Positions 34,862 to 46,337 of a stretch of 64,000 nt of DNA are shown in pieces (the first letter of the stretch is position 1; each line of letters starts with the position of its first letter). The notes below the pieces were generated by a model. The model was given only the letters and a program-made list of their open reading frames with translations, ran no database searches and had not been told where the DNA came from. Both the position numbers and the translations under genes were made by a program. Origin of the DNA: Limnoperna fortunei (taxonomy: Eukaryota; Mollusca; Bivalvia; Mytilida; Modiolidae); assembly GCA_944474755.1 (NCBI GenBank), contig OX104124.1, forward strand, positions 5,420,437-5,484,436, read 5' to 3'.

Positions 34862-35376
34862 CTATATCACATCAAATATCTACAGTTTTACAGAGAATAC
34901 GTAAACACTATATTTATCAATGAATTTTTCAGGCTAGACAAAGTGCTGATAAAAACGGGAGTTACTTCTCTTTTTCAGGCTATTTAGAATTAAACACTAA
35001 CATTAAATCATAATAAAAACAAATAGATTTACATCAATAAACTTACAAAATATATTTTCTTTCTCAGAAATATCGGCAAATTTAACGTTGATCCTGTTTT
35101 TGTCATGTTTGTTTACAAAGGAAACAATATTTATACAACAGGGTTTCTAGCAAATTTACGATGTTTTTTTCCCCAAGCAGTACACCTTATTTTGTATCTG
35201 GCTTAAGCCTATTTACCAACAAAAAAGAACATGTAAATCCAAATAAATAGGTTTTGCATATGTTGAGAAAATATAACACAAATGCACGGCGGTGCTACAA
35301 CAAGTATGTAATGGTCTATACAGGAGTGAAATGTATAGTCATAAATAAGTGTCCTCGTAAATGGGATATGTCTTAC

Positions 35377-35500
35377 AGGAGAGTCACCATATATTAGTGG
35401 GAGAGCTTTTTATGCAAACTTTAGTCGGATGTTTACAATAGCACTCTACTTACATGCAGGCGCAATATTTTTCCGTTCTATCAAGAATAAGTGATAAGGG
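35377..35500 (-). pseudogene. Decayed copy of the LRR N-cap exon
   Basis: Aligned to 23252-23373: the acceptor (TTTTTTTACTAG) and donor (GTAAGAC) dinucleotides remain, but the frame has two adjacent stops where the first cysteine should be and loses the cysteine pattern through indels. This block also lacks block C with its LRR exons, so this gene copy is disrupted. Confidence 0.45.
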
Positions 35501-36129
35501 CTAGTAAAAAAAGTTAATAAATGGGGCACTTTTTACATTTGCCTAAACTTTTTTTTTAATAAATTTATTTTAAGTATACGATCAATTTTTCCATTTAGAA
35601 CATTTTTGTATGTGTGGTGGATAAATTAAAGCACTATGATGCGTAACCATTTTATATGTACTTTCTGAATGATGTACAATAGACTGCATCCTTAAAAGCT
35701 TTTTGACAATTAAAAACCACCTAAACATAACAGTAATCAATGTGATTACGCTCGATTCTATCAATTCTTTCCTGCACTATTGTACATCGTGTATAATAAT
35801 TACGGAAAAGAGAAAATACCAAAACGATATAAAGACAATTTTTTAACTTAAAGGAATCATTTAAATGCAGAAAAAAAAACTAAAAAAAACATGCAAAACT
35901 GGAGTACTTGATGGTATCGTTCCTGACTAAATGTTACAATGACACAGTAGAATAAGACTTTTTCACGATGTTGTTGTTGTTTTTTTTTTTGTTTTTTTTG
36001 TTTTTTTTTTTTTTTTGTTGTTGCTTATTTATATTCAAAGAGGAAGTTTCTACACAATATCGTATTGAACATACGTTTTAATGTTCAATATGTCTACCAT
36101 GCTTCCAATAGCAATTGCAAATTCATTTT

Positions 36130-36545
36130 TATTCGTCAACCACAATCTTTTATTTATCGAAAAACAGGAATAAAATAGACCGGTCAATGCTTTTAACTAT
36201 TAAACTACCTAGGTTGATGTTATTCCATCAAACAATACTGTCATGGTTGTCAGAGTGACGCTATGAGAAATCAATCTCTCAAATACAATTGGACACTTTC
36301 GAAGAGTCATATTTAGTCCTTCCCATTCCTGGATTTATTTTTTTCTAAGACATGATAATGAGTAGCTAAACAAGGGTTAAATTAGAAGCATGCACAGCTT
36401 TCTCGTACGGAGCACGCGAGTATACCCATAAGCTCAATAGGGTTCAGGGTTTTTCTGCTTTCTTGGGTTTTTTGAATATGTTTTCTATATTTTCCCTCTA
36501 CTTTCGGCTCATGGTGTGCGTCCGGTTTCCTTGCTATTTCTTCAT
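36130..36545 (+). pseudogene. Retroelement C-terminal remnant and tail
   Basis: A counterpart of 24160-24690 that has lost most RT words (the FPIVNFPF segment is deleted), keeping 'LEACTAF'-like tail sequence and the terminal TTTCCTTGCTATTTC near 36540. Confidence 0.55.
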
Positions 36546-38545
36546 ACTGTACAAGTTGCACTACAATAGTTCGTTCATTTAACTCAACTTAACTTCTTAG
36601 TAATGAAAATTATTCTTCAATGAGTTGAATTAGAAGTAATAAGAGCTGTATTTATGAAAGAAATTGGTGTATGAAGTCACAAACTCACTCATACACTTAA
36701 CACGAAGCCCTTCTGTCTTCACTTAGTTTGTGAATGAGTTTTGTCCCTTTATGCACCGACGAATTCCTCTTCAATAGCTTTCATTCTTATAAAACATCAG
36801 AGATATAGACGTGACAAGGATATTAAAGTAACGACGCTAAATGACTTCTTAAGCCTAAGTTAGTGTTTCTTATCGACAAATCAAGCCCGCACATTTATGA
36901 TTTTCGTCTTTATTTTCTATTTTCGACATGCATTTCATAAAAGTGACCTTATGGATATTGTCTTTTAAGTATATGTTAAAAACTCAGATGTGTTTAAAAG
37001 AGTAAGCGGAGTTCAGTATTTTGCATATAGTTTGCTGAACTCAGATAATTTTTACTTGTCCTCTAAACATAACAAATACGTTGTCAATATAAAATCTAAC
37101 ATTTGACGGATTTGGTCACCAGTATATTTATTATTTGATTTAATATCATTGATGACGAAGTATGTTCTGCCAGGGCTAATTACCAGGTATATTTATCGTT
37201 TGATTCCGTTTTGTAAGAGCTGCGTTCTAAGATCTTTCAGCCTTGTATCAAGCTGCATATGAGAAATGGCCATATAGAGTGTCGAAAAAGCAAAGGTTTT
37301 ATTGCTGTTACATTTGGGAAGAAATCCAGGACTTAAGATGTCTATTTCGAATATTTAACTTTCCGCATTTCATTTATGCGACTCCTGAGGAAAGCAAGTT
37401 TCATTTATGCGACTCCTGAGAAAAGCAATTGTCACTCTATTTTTAAAGCACCGTTCTTATTGATGTTAAAAAGTGGTCAGGTTTGTTGATAGAGGTTTGT
37501 TGATACACTTCTTGATATGAAACGCTGTTTGTATGGATTTATGTGCAGTGTTGGTATCTGATACAAGTAGGGGAGATCAGCTTTGATATGGAGAGCAAAT
37601 GATGCAAAACTTCTTGTAATTTTCAAGAATCCTCTCGGACAGCTTAGCGTTTCTTTAAGATGAATATATTTTTGTAAAGGGTCGTATCTGCTCGCACAAC
37701 TAAATATTTTTCATGCATGTTGGACATATTTTTAGCAGCATCCAAATTGCTGCAGACTAATGATGCTTTATTACCTATGAACCTTCTTAAATGACTAATT
37801 CTTTTTCTAGTCATTGACCTCATGGGTTTTATCAACTCGGACTAGGTAGCAAAGTCCTGGCCATCTTGCATTACACATTGTATGGCATAGTGCTATAGTG
37901 TATCCGTAAGCACACGGTATGTCGGTTCTTTGGAAATGGTATTGAGGAAACATTCTTTGTCAACAATGTTCAGATCTCTATTTATCGCGTTACCTAAAGA
38001 GCTATAAATGAATATGGAATAGTGGCAAGAACAGTCACGAAGTTTGGCTTTGAAGTCATTGATCAAAAGATGCTGCAATACACGTTATTAGTTGAAGATT
38101 CTGGGTGCTATGGGGTAGTATAGGTATAAGACATAATCGTAACAGAATTGTGTTAAGGTATTGTTGTATTTTTGTATGTAACACACCTGTGATGCAAGAT
38201 TTCCAAGATGTATATCATCTATTACTTTGGTAGCAAGAATTGAAGAAAGAAAAGTACTAGGTTCTTGTTCATAATTATGTGTGTTAACAACAATCTGTTT
38301 GAACAGTCTGTTTTCCAATTCTAAAATAATTGCAACTGATATGTAGAGAGAAGACGGAGTGTCTGTTACAGATGTCTAAAGACATTCCATATAAAATCAT
38401 AAGGCAGTGTTTTGAGTTGAATAAAGTATAATTTTGTACGAATATGTAATATAATACAATCATTCACGTTTTTAAAATTTAAGCATGGTTTCTTGAAATC
38501 ACAATCTATAGACGTCAAGGCATAATAGTTATCAGTTCTTCAATG
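36150..38545. repeat. Block A, copy 2
   Basis: Homologous to 24150-26520 and 1-2010. It contains the retroelement remnant above, about 850 bp without a gene (36550-37400), a short local duplication 'TTTCATTTATGCGACTCCTGAG' at 37368-37412, and the N-terminal RT fragment. Confidence 0.65.
37440..38320 (-). pseudogene. Retroelement RT N-terminal region, longest copy
   Basis: Three consecutive minus-strand segments are readable: 38088-38318 ('LFKQIVVNTHNYEQE'), 37893-38078 ('SLGNAINRDLNIV' then 'ISKEPTYR', matching the DLNIV….GPKYR motif of this RT family), and 37644-37835 ('ISHLRRFIGN', 'LDAAKNMSNMHEKYLVV'). They are separated by frameshifts. This is the best evidence that the minus-strand part of block A belongs to the same element as the YIDD fragment at 15600-16385. 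Confidence 0.65.
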
Positions 38546-38689
38546 GATATTTCGAGGGTTGTGTACAAAAGATCGCATCATAAAATGTAGCAGTTTGGCA
38601 TTTGCATAAAAGTTGTTTTAATCAATTTCTTGAAAGAAGTATACGAACAATTTAGTCATTTAGAAAATGTTTTGCATTTGTAGTGATCT

Positions 38690-38790
38690 AACTAAAACAA
38701 TGACTTCAAAATCCACACTGCAATGATAAAAAATGAAAGCACTACAATGTGTACTCATTGAGGCACTAAATACATTGCATTTGTAGAATA
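38690..38790 (-). pseudogene. Possible remnant of the CUB-like exon
   Basis: The flank of 29195-29474 recurs here: the acceptor region ACACAGTGTATTCTACAAATGC matches, followed by a TGA in the original frame. Further on 'VDFEVIVLV' resembles 'IFIDIIVLV' of the better copy. Beyond that homology is lost. Confidence 0.3.
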
Positions 38791-39215
38791 CACTGTGTAT
38801 AAAATCAATTTCAAATGAAATGTAGGTAATTTTGCTTGATGACAAGGCTGGCAATATTTGATTTTAATTAACGTCCTTCAAGTTTTATGCTAACATTAAT
38901 TTTGTTGGATTTCTCAATTTTACATTTGGTTGGATTTTGCAGTATAATTACTTATGCTTAGAAGTCAGAATGATTGTGAGGTTTTATTTTTTCAAGTTTA
39001 CATTAAGTTGACATTTCTGTTTTCAACTGCGACGTGATAAAAATTTCCATTTGAAAATGAAAAAAATTGTTGCGTTTATACTAAAAATTTTACTAACTGA
39101 AATCTAGATAAATTGAAGTATTTACCAGATTATATGCAAATGCAAAATTATAGATGTTATAATTCAACATCTTAAACAATATACATATTATGTCACCCAA
39201 CTTTAAAACACTTAC

Positions 39216-39317
39216 TGATTATCTCTGAATAATATTATGTGACTTTTATCAATGGCATCTCTTGATAGCCATCGTCAAAAATTTGTTTGCAGAGGGTGAC
39301 AAAATTGAAACCTGAAC
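39216..39317 (-). pseudogene. LRR C-cap exon copy with in-frame stop
   Basis: Exactly 102 nt, with the same acceptor and donor as 31053-31154. In the phase-2 frame a CGA codon has become TGA just before the 'RWLSRDAIDKS' words, which ends the protein if this exon is used. In the alternative frame both copies are open, with amino-acid changes V/F, A/D and K/T. Confidence 0.42.
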
Positions 39318-39883
39318 CTGTAATGGGGAGACAAAACCTCTGTCACCCTCGAAATAACGTGATTGACAACTTTAACCTTGACTATTCTATTTTTAAGCGC
39401 ACGTGATCGACAACCTGAAAAATTTGCAATATTTACATTTACAATTATGGACGAAATATTTTATTAAAGATAAGGTCATGAGAAATAACACCAATAAAGA
39501 AACGTATTTGGTCTATGTTGATTTGCTCGAATTAATATAACAATTGTTGCCTTATTGATCAGTATATATCCAGAATTTTCACCTTGCATGGGTTGTTTTC
39601 CCTCTGGCTCCAGAAAGACAACCCACGCAAATAATGGATGTCCAACTCTTCAAACTTTTGAAGATTACAGTCAAATATCAGAAATTGTTCTGTCATCAAA
39701 ATTTTGTTTAATATATTAGCGTTGGCGTTAATTATTTGGTGGAAAAAACCACTTAAAAATGGGTAATATCTATCTTTGTTTCGTTGTTACTTCATACCAA
39801 TATAATTTAACAAAAAAATTCATGATGTTGTACGAACGTAAAACGTCATTATTGTTACCGTAATGACATGTAAATAAAAAGTG

Positions 39884-42340
39884 TATTTATGTATATAAAT
39901 AAATTAATGATCCTTAAACTTTTTTCAATTGTTTCACAATTTTTATATTTTTCTTTGTTTTATATAATCAATCCACTTTTTACATATATCCCCAGTTGCA
40001 GCATGCCATCAATGTATTTGTATTACGTAATCACATTCCACATTTTACAGTTTCCATTAACCAGTATGATCATGGTCAAGCTGTGTTTTGTCAGTGGTTT
40101 CGATAATTTGAAGTTATTTAAACCTCACAGTTTTCGCAATGGTGCTGCTACCACAGCACACCTTTTTGGGTATACAGATAACCAGGTACAAAACATGGGG
40201 CGATGGTCTTCTGTTTCTTATCATAGGTACATTAGAATTCCTTTACTTTCTGGTTTAAAGGATAGTGGAACTGACTGAGGCGGTCTACTATTTTCGTGAG
40301 TATTTTTACATTTTTGCCAATGGTATATTTAAGTTAAAATCAGATATATCATATACCAGTATTGAAGACACAATGATTTCAAATATTTTCTCGAAACTGA
40401 CTTAGGCGGCTCTTGAGTATATCACTTGTTTATGCCACACAATTTTTGCTGTTTACAAAATAAGTGTTTTTATTAGATGTAATTATGTTGAATACTAGCA
40501 ATTAATGTTGCTTTGTTTGTTTTAAGCTACAACTTTGTTAGCGCTGTATGAATTTTGTCGTGGCATTCTTTTTTTCGTTGCCTTTGTGGACTAAATTGTA
40601 TGTTAATTATAATATGTGCAATTTCATCTAACGGTGTTCATACTCTACAGACTTTAATTTAAACTGTTACTCGTGGGCACAGACTTCACCAGAAAAGTAG
40701 ACAGTATCTCTATTAACAGCAAGCATAGTGGGATACTTGTACAATGATGCATTAATATGGTTTGAATACTCCATGTATTCTACATGCTTCTGGATAGTAA
40801 GTGAATGCAAGGACTTGACAATGTTTAGGTCTAACACCACTATAATAGTATTGACAAAGAGATCAAGGATTGTGCACTACAGGTACATTTCGTCATTAAC
40901 ATGGCTTTAATGATCACATTTATTCTATATGTTTATGAAGAATTATTCATGACAATGACTTCACTGTTTAGGAATACTATACGTATTATCAATTTCTAAT
41001 CACAAATGAATGGCATTTACATAGAGTTCAAGGATTGTGGGCTACATTTACATTTTGCGATTACATTCGTGTTAATAGTAACATTTCGTCTACATGTTTA
41101 TAGAAGGTTATTTACAAGGATGACCTGACTGTTGTGAAATAACACCAGTATCAGTTAAATTTATCAACAACTTCAACTATATTTTTCAAATTGTTAATGA
41201 GGAATTTTATGCACTTTGAATTAACATCGTTTATACAGACATTTATATCTGCATGAGGAGTATGTGATGCATTGTTGTTTAAATCAACGTTTAATGACTT
41301 CAAACTTCTGGTTAGGGAGATGCCTATGTATAATGGGCATACAACCTAACATTATGGATATTTATTGGAATTTGCGTTGGGATTCAAACAATATTTTGAT
41401 ACTATTGATATGCATTATCATACTGACCATCATCTACGAGTAACTGTCTTTGAATGGAGTAAACTTCATTTACGGAGGTTGCAGATTATCTGTCTCTATA
41501 TTAAAACTTACTGTAACTTTGGTGCACTATTATTTAATTTGTTCCTGTAAATATCATACGGATATTTTTGTTTGCATAATTTATTATGTGTGTTTATTTA
41601 ATTGCTGAATACTTTGAGAAATTCTATTTTCACCACAGCAGGCATTGTTTCATTTATACATTTTTGCCACATAGGTGGTCTCTATATGGTCAATAAGTCA
41701 GAGAGGTCGGGGCAGCTCCTTAATCTGTCATTTTATTTAGTTTAAGGAGCTCCGCGTTAAATGTATGTTTATAGATATGCAAGTTTTGTATGTTTTGATA
41801 CTAGTCTTTTTTTGCATGTTGTATTTTTTTATGTTTATATCTTTCTTGGCATTTTTATTAAAATGCTCTTTACGACAATCATTGTTTGTTTATTGTTTGT
41901 TTAAAGCGAACAGAGCTCATATTGCGACTCTAAGGTCTTGTCGTTTAAGTGATCATAAGTTTATTTATGTATATAAATGAAGTTATGATCCTTAAACGTT
42001 TTTCAATTCTTTTACAATTTTTATATTATATTTTATGTAATCAATCCACTTTTTACATATATCATCAGTTGCAGCATGCCATCAGTGTATTTGTATTGCG
42101 TAATACCATTCCACATTTTACAGTTTCCATTGACCAGTTTGATCAGGGTCACTCTGTGTTTTTTCAGTGGTTTCGATAATTTGAAGTTATTTGATTTTCC
42201 ACTTCCTTCCCCACCTCCCTCCTAAAATTTGATATTATGATTCGCGATTACTGTTGTATTATTTTAGACTGGTCAATTTGATAATTTCGCTATTTTTATA
42301 ATTTTTGGTACAAGATGGCGAATTACTGATGGACCATTAT
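39884..42340 (+). mobile_element. Tyrosine-recombinase element with 235-bp direct repeats
   Basis: Inserted between blocks X and B; the other X-B junctions (31715-31770 and 2130-2170) lack it. It holds the C-terminal exon of a tyrosine recombinase (40051-40278) and direct repeats 39884-40119 and 41962-42192, about 90% alike by eye. The repeats include the start of the recombinase exon, so the right copy carries a truncated exon. The region 40279-41960 is otherwise without genes, apart from a 10-bp hairpin AGCTCCTTAA/TTAAGGAGCT at 41714-41751. Crypton and DIRS/Ngaro-like elements use such enzymes; I cannot choose between them. Confidence 0.6.
40051..40278 (+). CDS. Tyrosine recombinase C-terminal exon
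   Basis: Starts after a good acceptor (CATTTTACAG) in the frame that runs open to TGA at 40276-40278; 75 codons. It reads 'KPHSFRNGAATTAHLFGYTD', then 'VQNMGRWSSVSYHRYIRIPL'. The His-x-x-Arg of box II (HSFR), the GRW, and a Tyr within SYHRY are the expected catalytic residues, so the active-site half is intact. The N-terminal half with the first catalytic Arg is not present in the window. It breaks and rejoins DNA via a phosphotyrosine in transposition of YR elements. A domesticated gene is possible but unsupported. Confidence 0.75.
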   Translation, partial: FPLTSMIMVKLCFVSGFDNLKLFKPHSFRNGAATTAHLFGYTDNQVQNMGRWSSVSYHRYIRIPLLSGLKDSGTD

Positions 42341-42905
42341 ATTTATAATCGTTTGTTCGTTTATTCTGTTTCTTAGAAAAGATTGTTTAGGGGTTTTAAG
42401 GTTTTTTTTTTGTCTTTTTCAGGTGCGTTTGGGTTTACGAAATTATGCCTTTTACTATTCCAATAATATTTAAACTATGTTAAACAAATTTTGCCAAAAC
42501 TTTCGCTGGAACAGATTTACATTAATTCGTATACCACATATACCACATACCGAACAACTCTTGAAATTTTTTATATCTATTTCATTAAAATTGAAACACT
42601 TAATTCAACTGAGATATTACATTTTCTCTCTTTTTCCAATATTGACTTACACATTTACTCCACAGAAATACAGTTGAAATTTAAAACCACAATTATGCAT
42701 AGAAAATTGCAACTGAGACATTGGTAATGCACTGTAAAATCACTTTTTAAATAAAAATAACTTATTGTGACTGCAAGATACATACTAAAACCACATCAGC
42801 GACTATTAGGACTGACAGATGCATGCATCACCTATAAAACTCTCACTTTGTCACTGCTGAGTAATCAGGTATGTAATATAAAATCATATTGCATATAATA
42901 CAATA
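42335..42905. repeat. Block B, partial copy 3
   Basis: Matches 31740-32330 and 2150-2680, including 'GATGCATGCATCACC' near 42820. It is cut at 42905, where the inverted hairpin element begins with CAGTCCCT; in the other copies the sequence continues at that point. Confidence 0.7.
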
Positions 42906-43460
42906 TACAGTCCCTAGAACGTATAAGTTAACAAAACGCACGATGCACGAACGATGTACGAACGATGAACGGACGATATACGGACGATGTACGCACGATG
43001 TACGATATGATATACGATAGAAACTGTGAGACGGCGTTTATCGTTTTAAGAGTTTCGTCTATCGTATGGTATATCGTATCGTGCAACGTTTCGTTTATCG
43101 AATGGTTTATCGTATGGTGCATCGTTTCTTAAGTCGTCATTGCAGGGTTGAATGATTGTTCTTCGAATAAATGGTTTATTTTTCAGTATTTTCTTAGTAT
43201 TGAAGGCATTTACTAGTTTTAATAGATACATGTACATAATAATTTAAAAGGTACTTAATTGATAACGGAGAACAATCATGTGCCTAAAATTTAGCATCCA
43301 TATATAACGCTATGTATTTTGTTATGGAACTTCGTTGATTAATAACATTACTTTGACTTCTGTTTTAAATAAATAAAAAAAAAAAACTTAAACCTTATCT
43401 GCATTTCTTAATAAAAGCGTTTACATTCATTCGATTGAAAAAGCCGACAAAGTTAAAGAC
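42906..43460. mobile_element. Hairpin element with 11-bp and 12-bp periodic arms, inverted copy
   Basis: The reverse complement of 6130-6720. It starts with CAGTCCCTAGAACGTATAAG, then six 11-bp units of type ACGATGTACGA (42947-43015), then units of about 12 bp (TTTATCGTATGG type, 43057-43130), then the 320-bp flank shared with 6130-6450 and ending in GAAAAAGCCGAC. Because this copy sits alone inside block B, it shows the element moves as a unit. Confidence 0.65.
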
Positions 43461-43872
43461 ATATCCTACTATTGTTTCTGCGCATTTTGATTTTAAATGT
43501 TATTGTTTCGTAATTCGTTTATGATGTCGTCGTCGTCAAAATTCCGCGAAATTTCCATTTCAATTACCGTACTCTTTATGGATCAACTTAGAGGTTTTTT
43601 ATGAGTAAAAAAGCAATACAGCCTTTTAGAATTTGGGAAAAAAACAAAATTAATCACTTTGCAATAGCAAACATACACAAAAAAGAACTATTTTACTTTC
43701 GTGATTGTATTCTGCGCTACAAATCTAGGAAAGATATTGCTCAAATATTTTTTCCCCTGATTCGGTGACCATATTTTTTTATTTATTCAATTTGGAGAGT
43801 AAGTTATCATCTATCTTCTGTAAAAATATAGTTTTATTATCATAGGTCAGTTTTTTTGCGATCTGCGATTTT
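43461..43872. other. Unique stretch, nothing recognised
   Basis: About 400 bp without a counterpart elsewhere in the window that I can see. It has a (TCG)n-like run near 43528. No splice-flanked or long open frame. Confidence 0.4.
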
Positions 43873-45136
43873 GCATTAAATTTTACCATGAGTTTAGGTT
43901 TTTCATTACCTGAAAATTAATTTGATTTCTTGTCTGAAGTTATAAGCCATTTTCAGCACTTTTCAGCAGGCGGGGGGGGGGTGGCTCGAAGTTTGAATGG
44001 AGAAGGAATAGCGAGAACCTGATGGAAGCCCGCCTTAACTTTTCGGCAAGGAAAGAGGGATGAAGTCGATCACACACTTTTTAGTTAGTTTTTAGTTGCA
44101 CAGTATTTGAATATTTATTCACAGCACTTTGATAATACAAGACCATAGATACATTTTGTGTTCCAAACGTACGTTTTTTAATAAATTTCAATTTAAAATT
44201 TTTTTTTAAAAATAAGCACGAGACGCGTGATTCGTCGTGCACTATAGAGTTCGAAAACGTTATTTTATTGTAATGATTGTTACTATGTATAAAAGGATGT
44301 ATACGTGTCATTTACGTGTAGCTACCTGGGGTGCAAAGGTGCACAAGTACGATACGTTAATTGTCAATATGTTAATTTCAATCTCTACAGGTAATAGAGG
44401 ATAACGTGTCCCTTTGAAGTGATCTTATTACAGTGTAATTTCTATAACAACTTGCTTATCTTTTGATAAGTACTCTAATTTCGAAGTAACGATGTCATAC
44501 GGCCGACATTATATTTTGTTGATGGAAAGGTGGAGATACGTGTATTCATTTTAGATACGAGTAAATATTATGGATTAGTTTTATAATTTTAAATCAATTC
44601 GGATGCAAGCGGTGATATTCAAAGTTCGAACAAATACATCAAGTTTTTGTTTAATTACAAACTAACATAAGTACTTATGAAAAATTCTTATATTTTAAAA
44701 AAACATAACATACTAGTCCCACTTGTTACATGCGTATGCAAAACCAGGATCCTACATATATGTACAAATATTCATCCATAAGACAGCTCAAAATATAGAA
44801 AAAATATAAAAAAGGTATTAAATCATTTTGAAATAGTGTCTCATACAGGCAATTACGCACAAAAGCTACATTAATTAACTCCTTTGAACATTGTTTTATG
44901 TCGGCAGAGCTACATTTCTGTTTTTTTCAATTTAAAAAAATCGGTATCATATCTCCTGTTCAGTGTACCTGTTTATTACTTGCATCAATTAAGTGCATAT
45001 ATACACTACACATAAATGATCATGTTCCCTAGGACAATGTCGGTTAAACAGCTGGTGTTCTTATTTTATAAACCATATTGACTTTAAATAAAACTGTGTT
45101 GTATGTTCCATCGATTCGTATCGACTTAAAGAATAT

Positions 45137-45167
<31 letters not shown>

Positions 45168-45343
45168 TTTTTTTTTTATTTGTTTATTCTCAATTGCCGT
45201 TTATATTATGATAAAAGAAAATTCAGACCCAAAATAGTTGCTTCCCAAGTCCGCCAGCCGCGGACTTGCCGTGCTGTTACTTGGCTTTGCTCAAATATTC
45301 CAACAAGATGTAATCAAAATTACCAAGGTGACAAATTCTTTAC

Positions 45344-45383
45344 GCCAGACGCGCGTTTTCTCTACTTAAGACTCATCAGTGGC
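45344..45383 (-). ncRNA. Degenerate hammerhead ribozyme motif, copy 1
   Basis: On the minus strand: GCCA, then CTGATGA, then a stem II hairpin GTCT-TAAGT-AGA, then GAAA, then the self-complementary CGCGCG, then TC and TGGC. GCCA and TGGC pair as stem I; CTGATGA and GAAA are the conserved core; cleavage would follow the C of GTC. The tiny stem III resembles type I motifs reported in metazoan retroelements that work best as dimers. Compared with the usual ..AGAC-GAAA-CGC.. the sequence here is ..AGAGAAAACGC.., so either G12 is lost or stem II lacks its closing pair. Activity is doubtful. Confidence 0.6.
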
Positions 45384-45450
45384 TGGCGGACTTGGGAAGC
45401 AAATATTTTGGATTAAGTTGGAAAAGAGAAAGTTTAAGATCAATATGTTA

Positions 45451-45540
45451 AGCGGGATTCGAACTTACACAGTTGTGACACTGTGGCACCAAATCGCCTG
45501 CACTATGTCCAGCGGTCTAGACCGCTAGGCCAAATCCGCT
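45451..45540 (-). other. tRNA-like pol III promoter head
   Basis: Minus strand: the 5' AGCGG pairs with a 3' CCGCT. It has an A box TGGCCTAGCGG (45522-45532) and a B box AAGTTCGAATC (45456-45466), with 90 nt in all, as in a long-variable-arm tRNA. The D-arm region is replaced by the 16-nt palindrome AGCGGTCTAGACCGCT, which would not form a normal D loop, so it is not a functional tRNA. The copy is 49309-49398. Confidence 0.65.
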
Positions 45541-46337
45541 ATATAAAAAATATAGCTTCATTAACCAGGGTGAATCGTAGACATAGACATAGTACATGTG
45601 TACTAGCTTGTGACAATTGAATTTTCGTAACCATTACATATTAATTTGACAGTAATCTAATTCAGCATTTTTGTATATATTGTATAGGATGACAAAGTTA
45701 CTTGTCATACAGTCACAGTAAGTAAATTATATACAAACGTCTAAGTATTGTGACAACCATATAATATATATATCGATCGATTTCATATATTTTATAGTTT
45801 ATTATATATATAAAAATGGATAATTGATTAAACTGCATTGCTTAACACATTATTAGATATACAAAAATCAGGTGAGGAATCTGTTCCAGTTTTTTATTTT
45901 GACCTAGTATTGGTTCAAAATGATGTTGTTTTTCTACGTTTTACAGAGACAAATTTTTCTTCCTCTATAGATTTATCAGCCTGTTTTGCGGAATGAAATT
46001 TTCTTGTCGCTTTTTTTCTAGGGTTTGATTTTAAAGTATATGACGTAACTTGCATTAATTATTGGCAGTATTTAGTAATTTACTGGGATAGATTTTATTA
46101 GATGTGTCGTCATTCCTGAACTATATTTAAACACAAATCAGTTTTGTACGTCATATCAATAGGCTGTAGATAAGTATCAATACAGCGGTAAATTTACGTA
46201 ATTAACAATTTTAAAATAAACTTTCGTTGTGGGTTCGTATTATTTTATTCTATTATTAAAACCTAATCTAAATGTTTCAGATAAGTACAAAACACCTATA
46301 ATTAAAATATGACTAATATACATGTTGTAACACTTAC

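Larger units (their letters stand above)
34095..36150. repeat. Block D, copy 2
   Basis: Collinear with 22315-24150 apart from a retroelement tail inserted at 34513-34861. The N-cap candidate exon is present but decayed (35377-35500). The T-rich tract (35969-36020) is shorter than in copy 1. Confidence 0.65.
45134..45540 (-). mobile_element. SINE-like element with tRNA head and hammerhead-like motif, copy 1
   Basis: Minus-strand order is a tRNA-like head (45540-45451), a linker, an inverted-repeat arm with a hammerhead-like motif (45402-45344), the other arm (45259-45238), an A-rich region, and an (AAAT)n tail (45170-45134). The arms are a perfect 22-bp inverted repeat ending in GGCGGACTTGGGAAGC on one side. 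A pol III promoter at one end and a simple-repeat tail at the other is standard SINE layout. The tail unit differs from the other SINE family here, so it would use another LINE. Confidence 0.7.

Noticed and set aside
41512..41545. 34-nt candidate micro-exon between ACAG and GTAAGT on the minus strand
   Set aside because: Too short to judge, inside the recombinase element, and with no counterpart elsewhere.
41714..41751. 10-bp hairpin resembling a terminator
   Set aside because: Intrinsic terminators of this kind are not expected in animal DNA; it is kept only as a note in the recombinase element entry.
44081..44311. 76-codon frame identical at 47935-48165
   Set aside because: Identity only reflects the very recent 3.4-kb duplication; no splice sites, domain or other support.
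45451..45540. A functional long-arm tRNA gene
   Set aside because: Both pol III boxes exist, but the D arm is replaced by a palindrome and the sequence continues into a SINE body.
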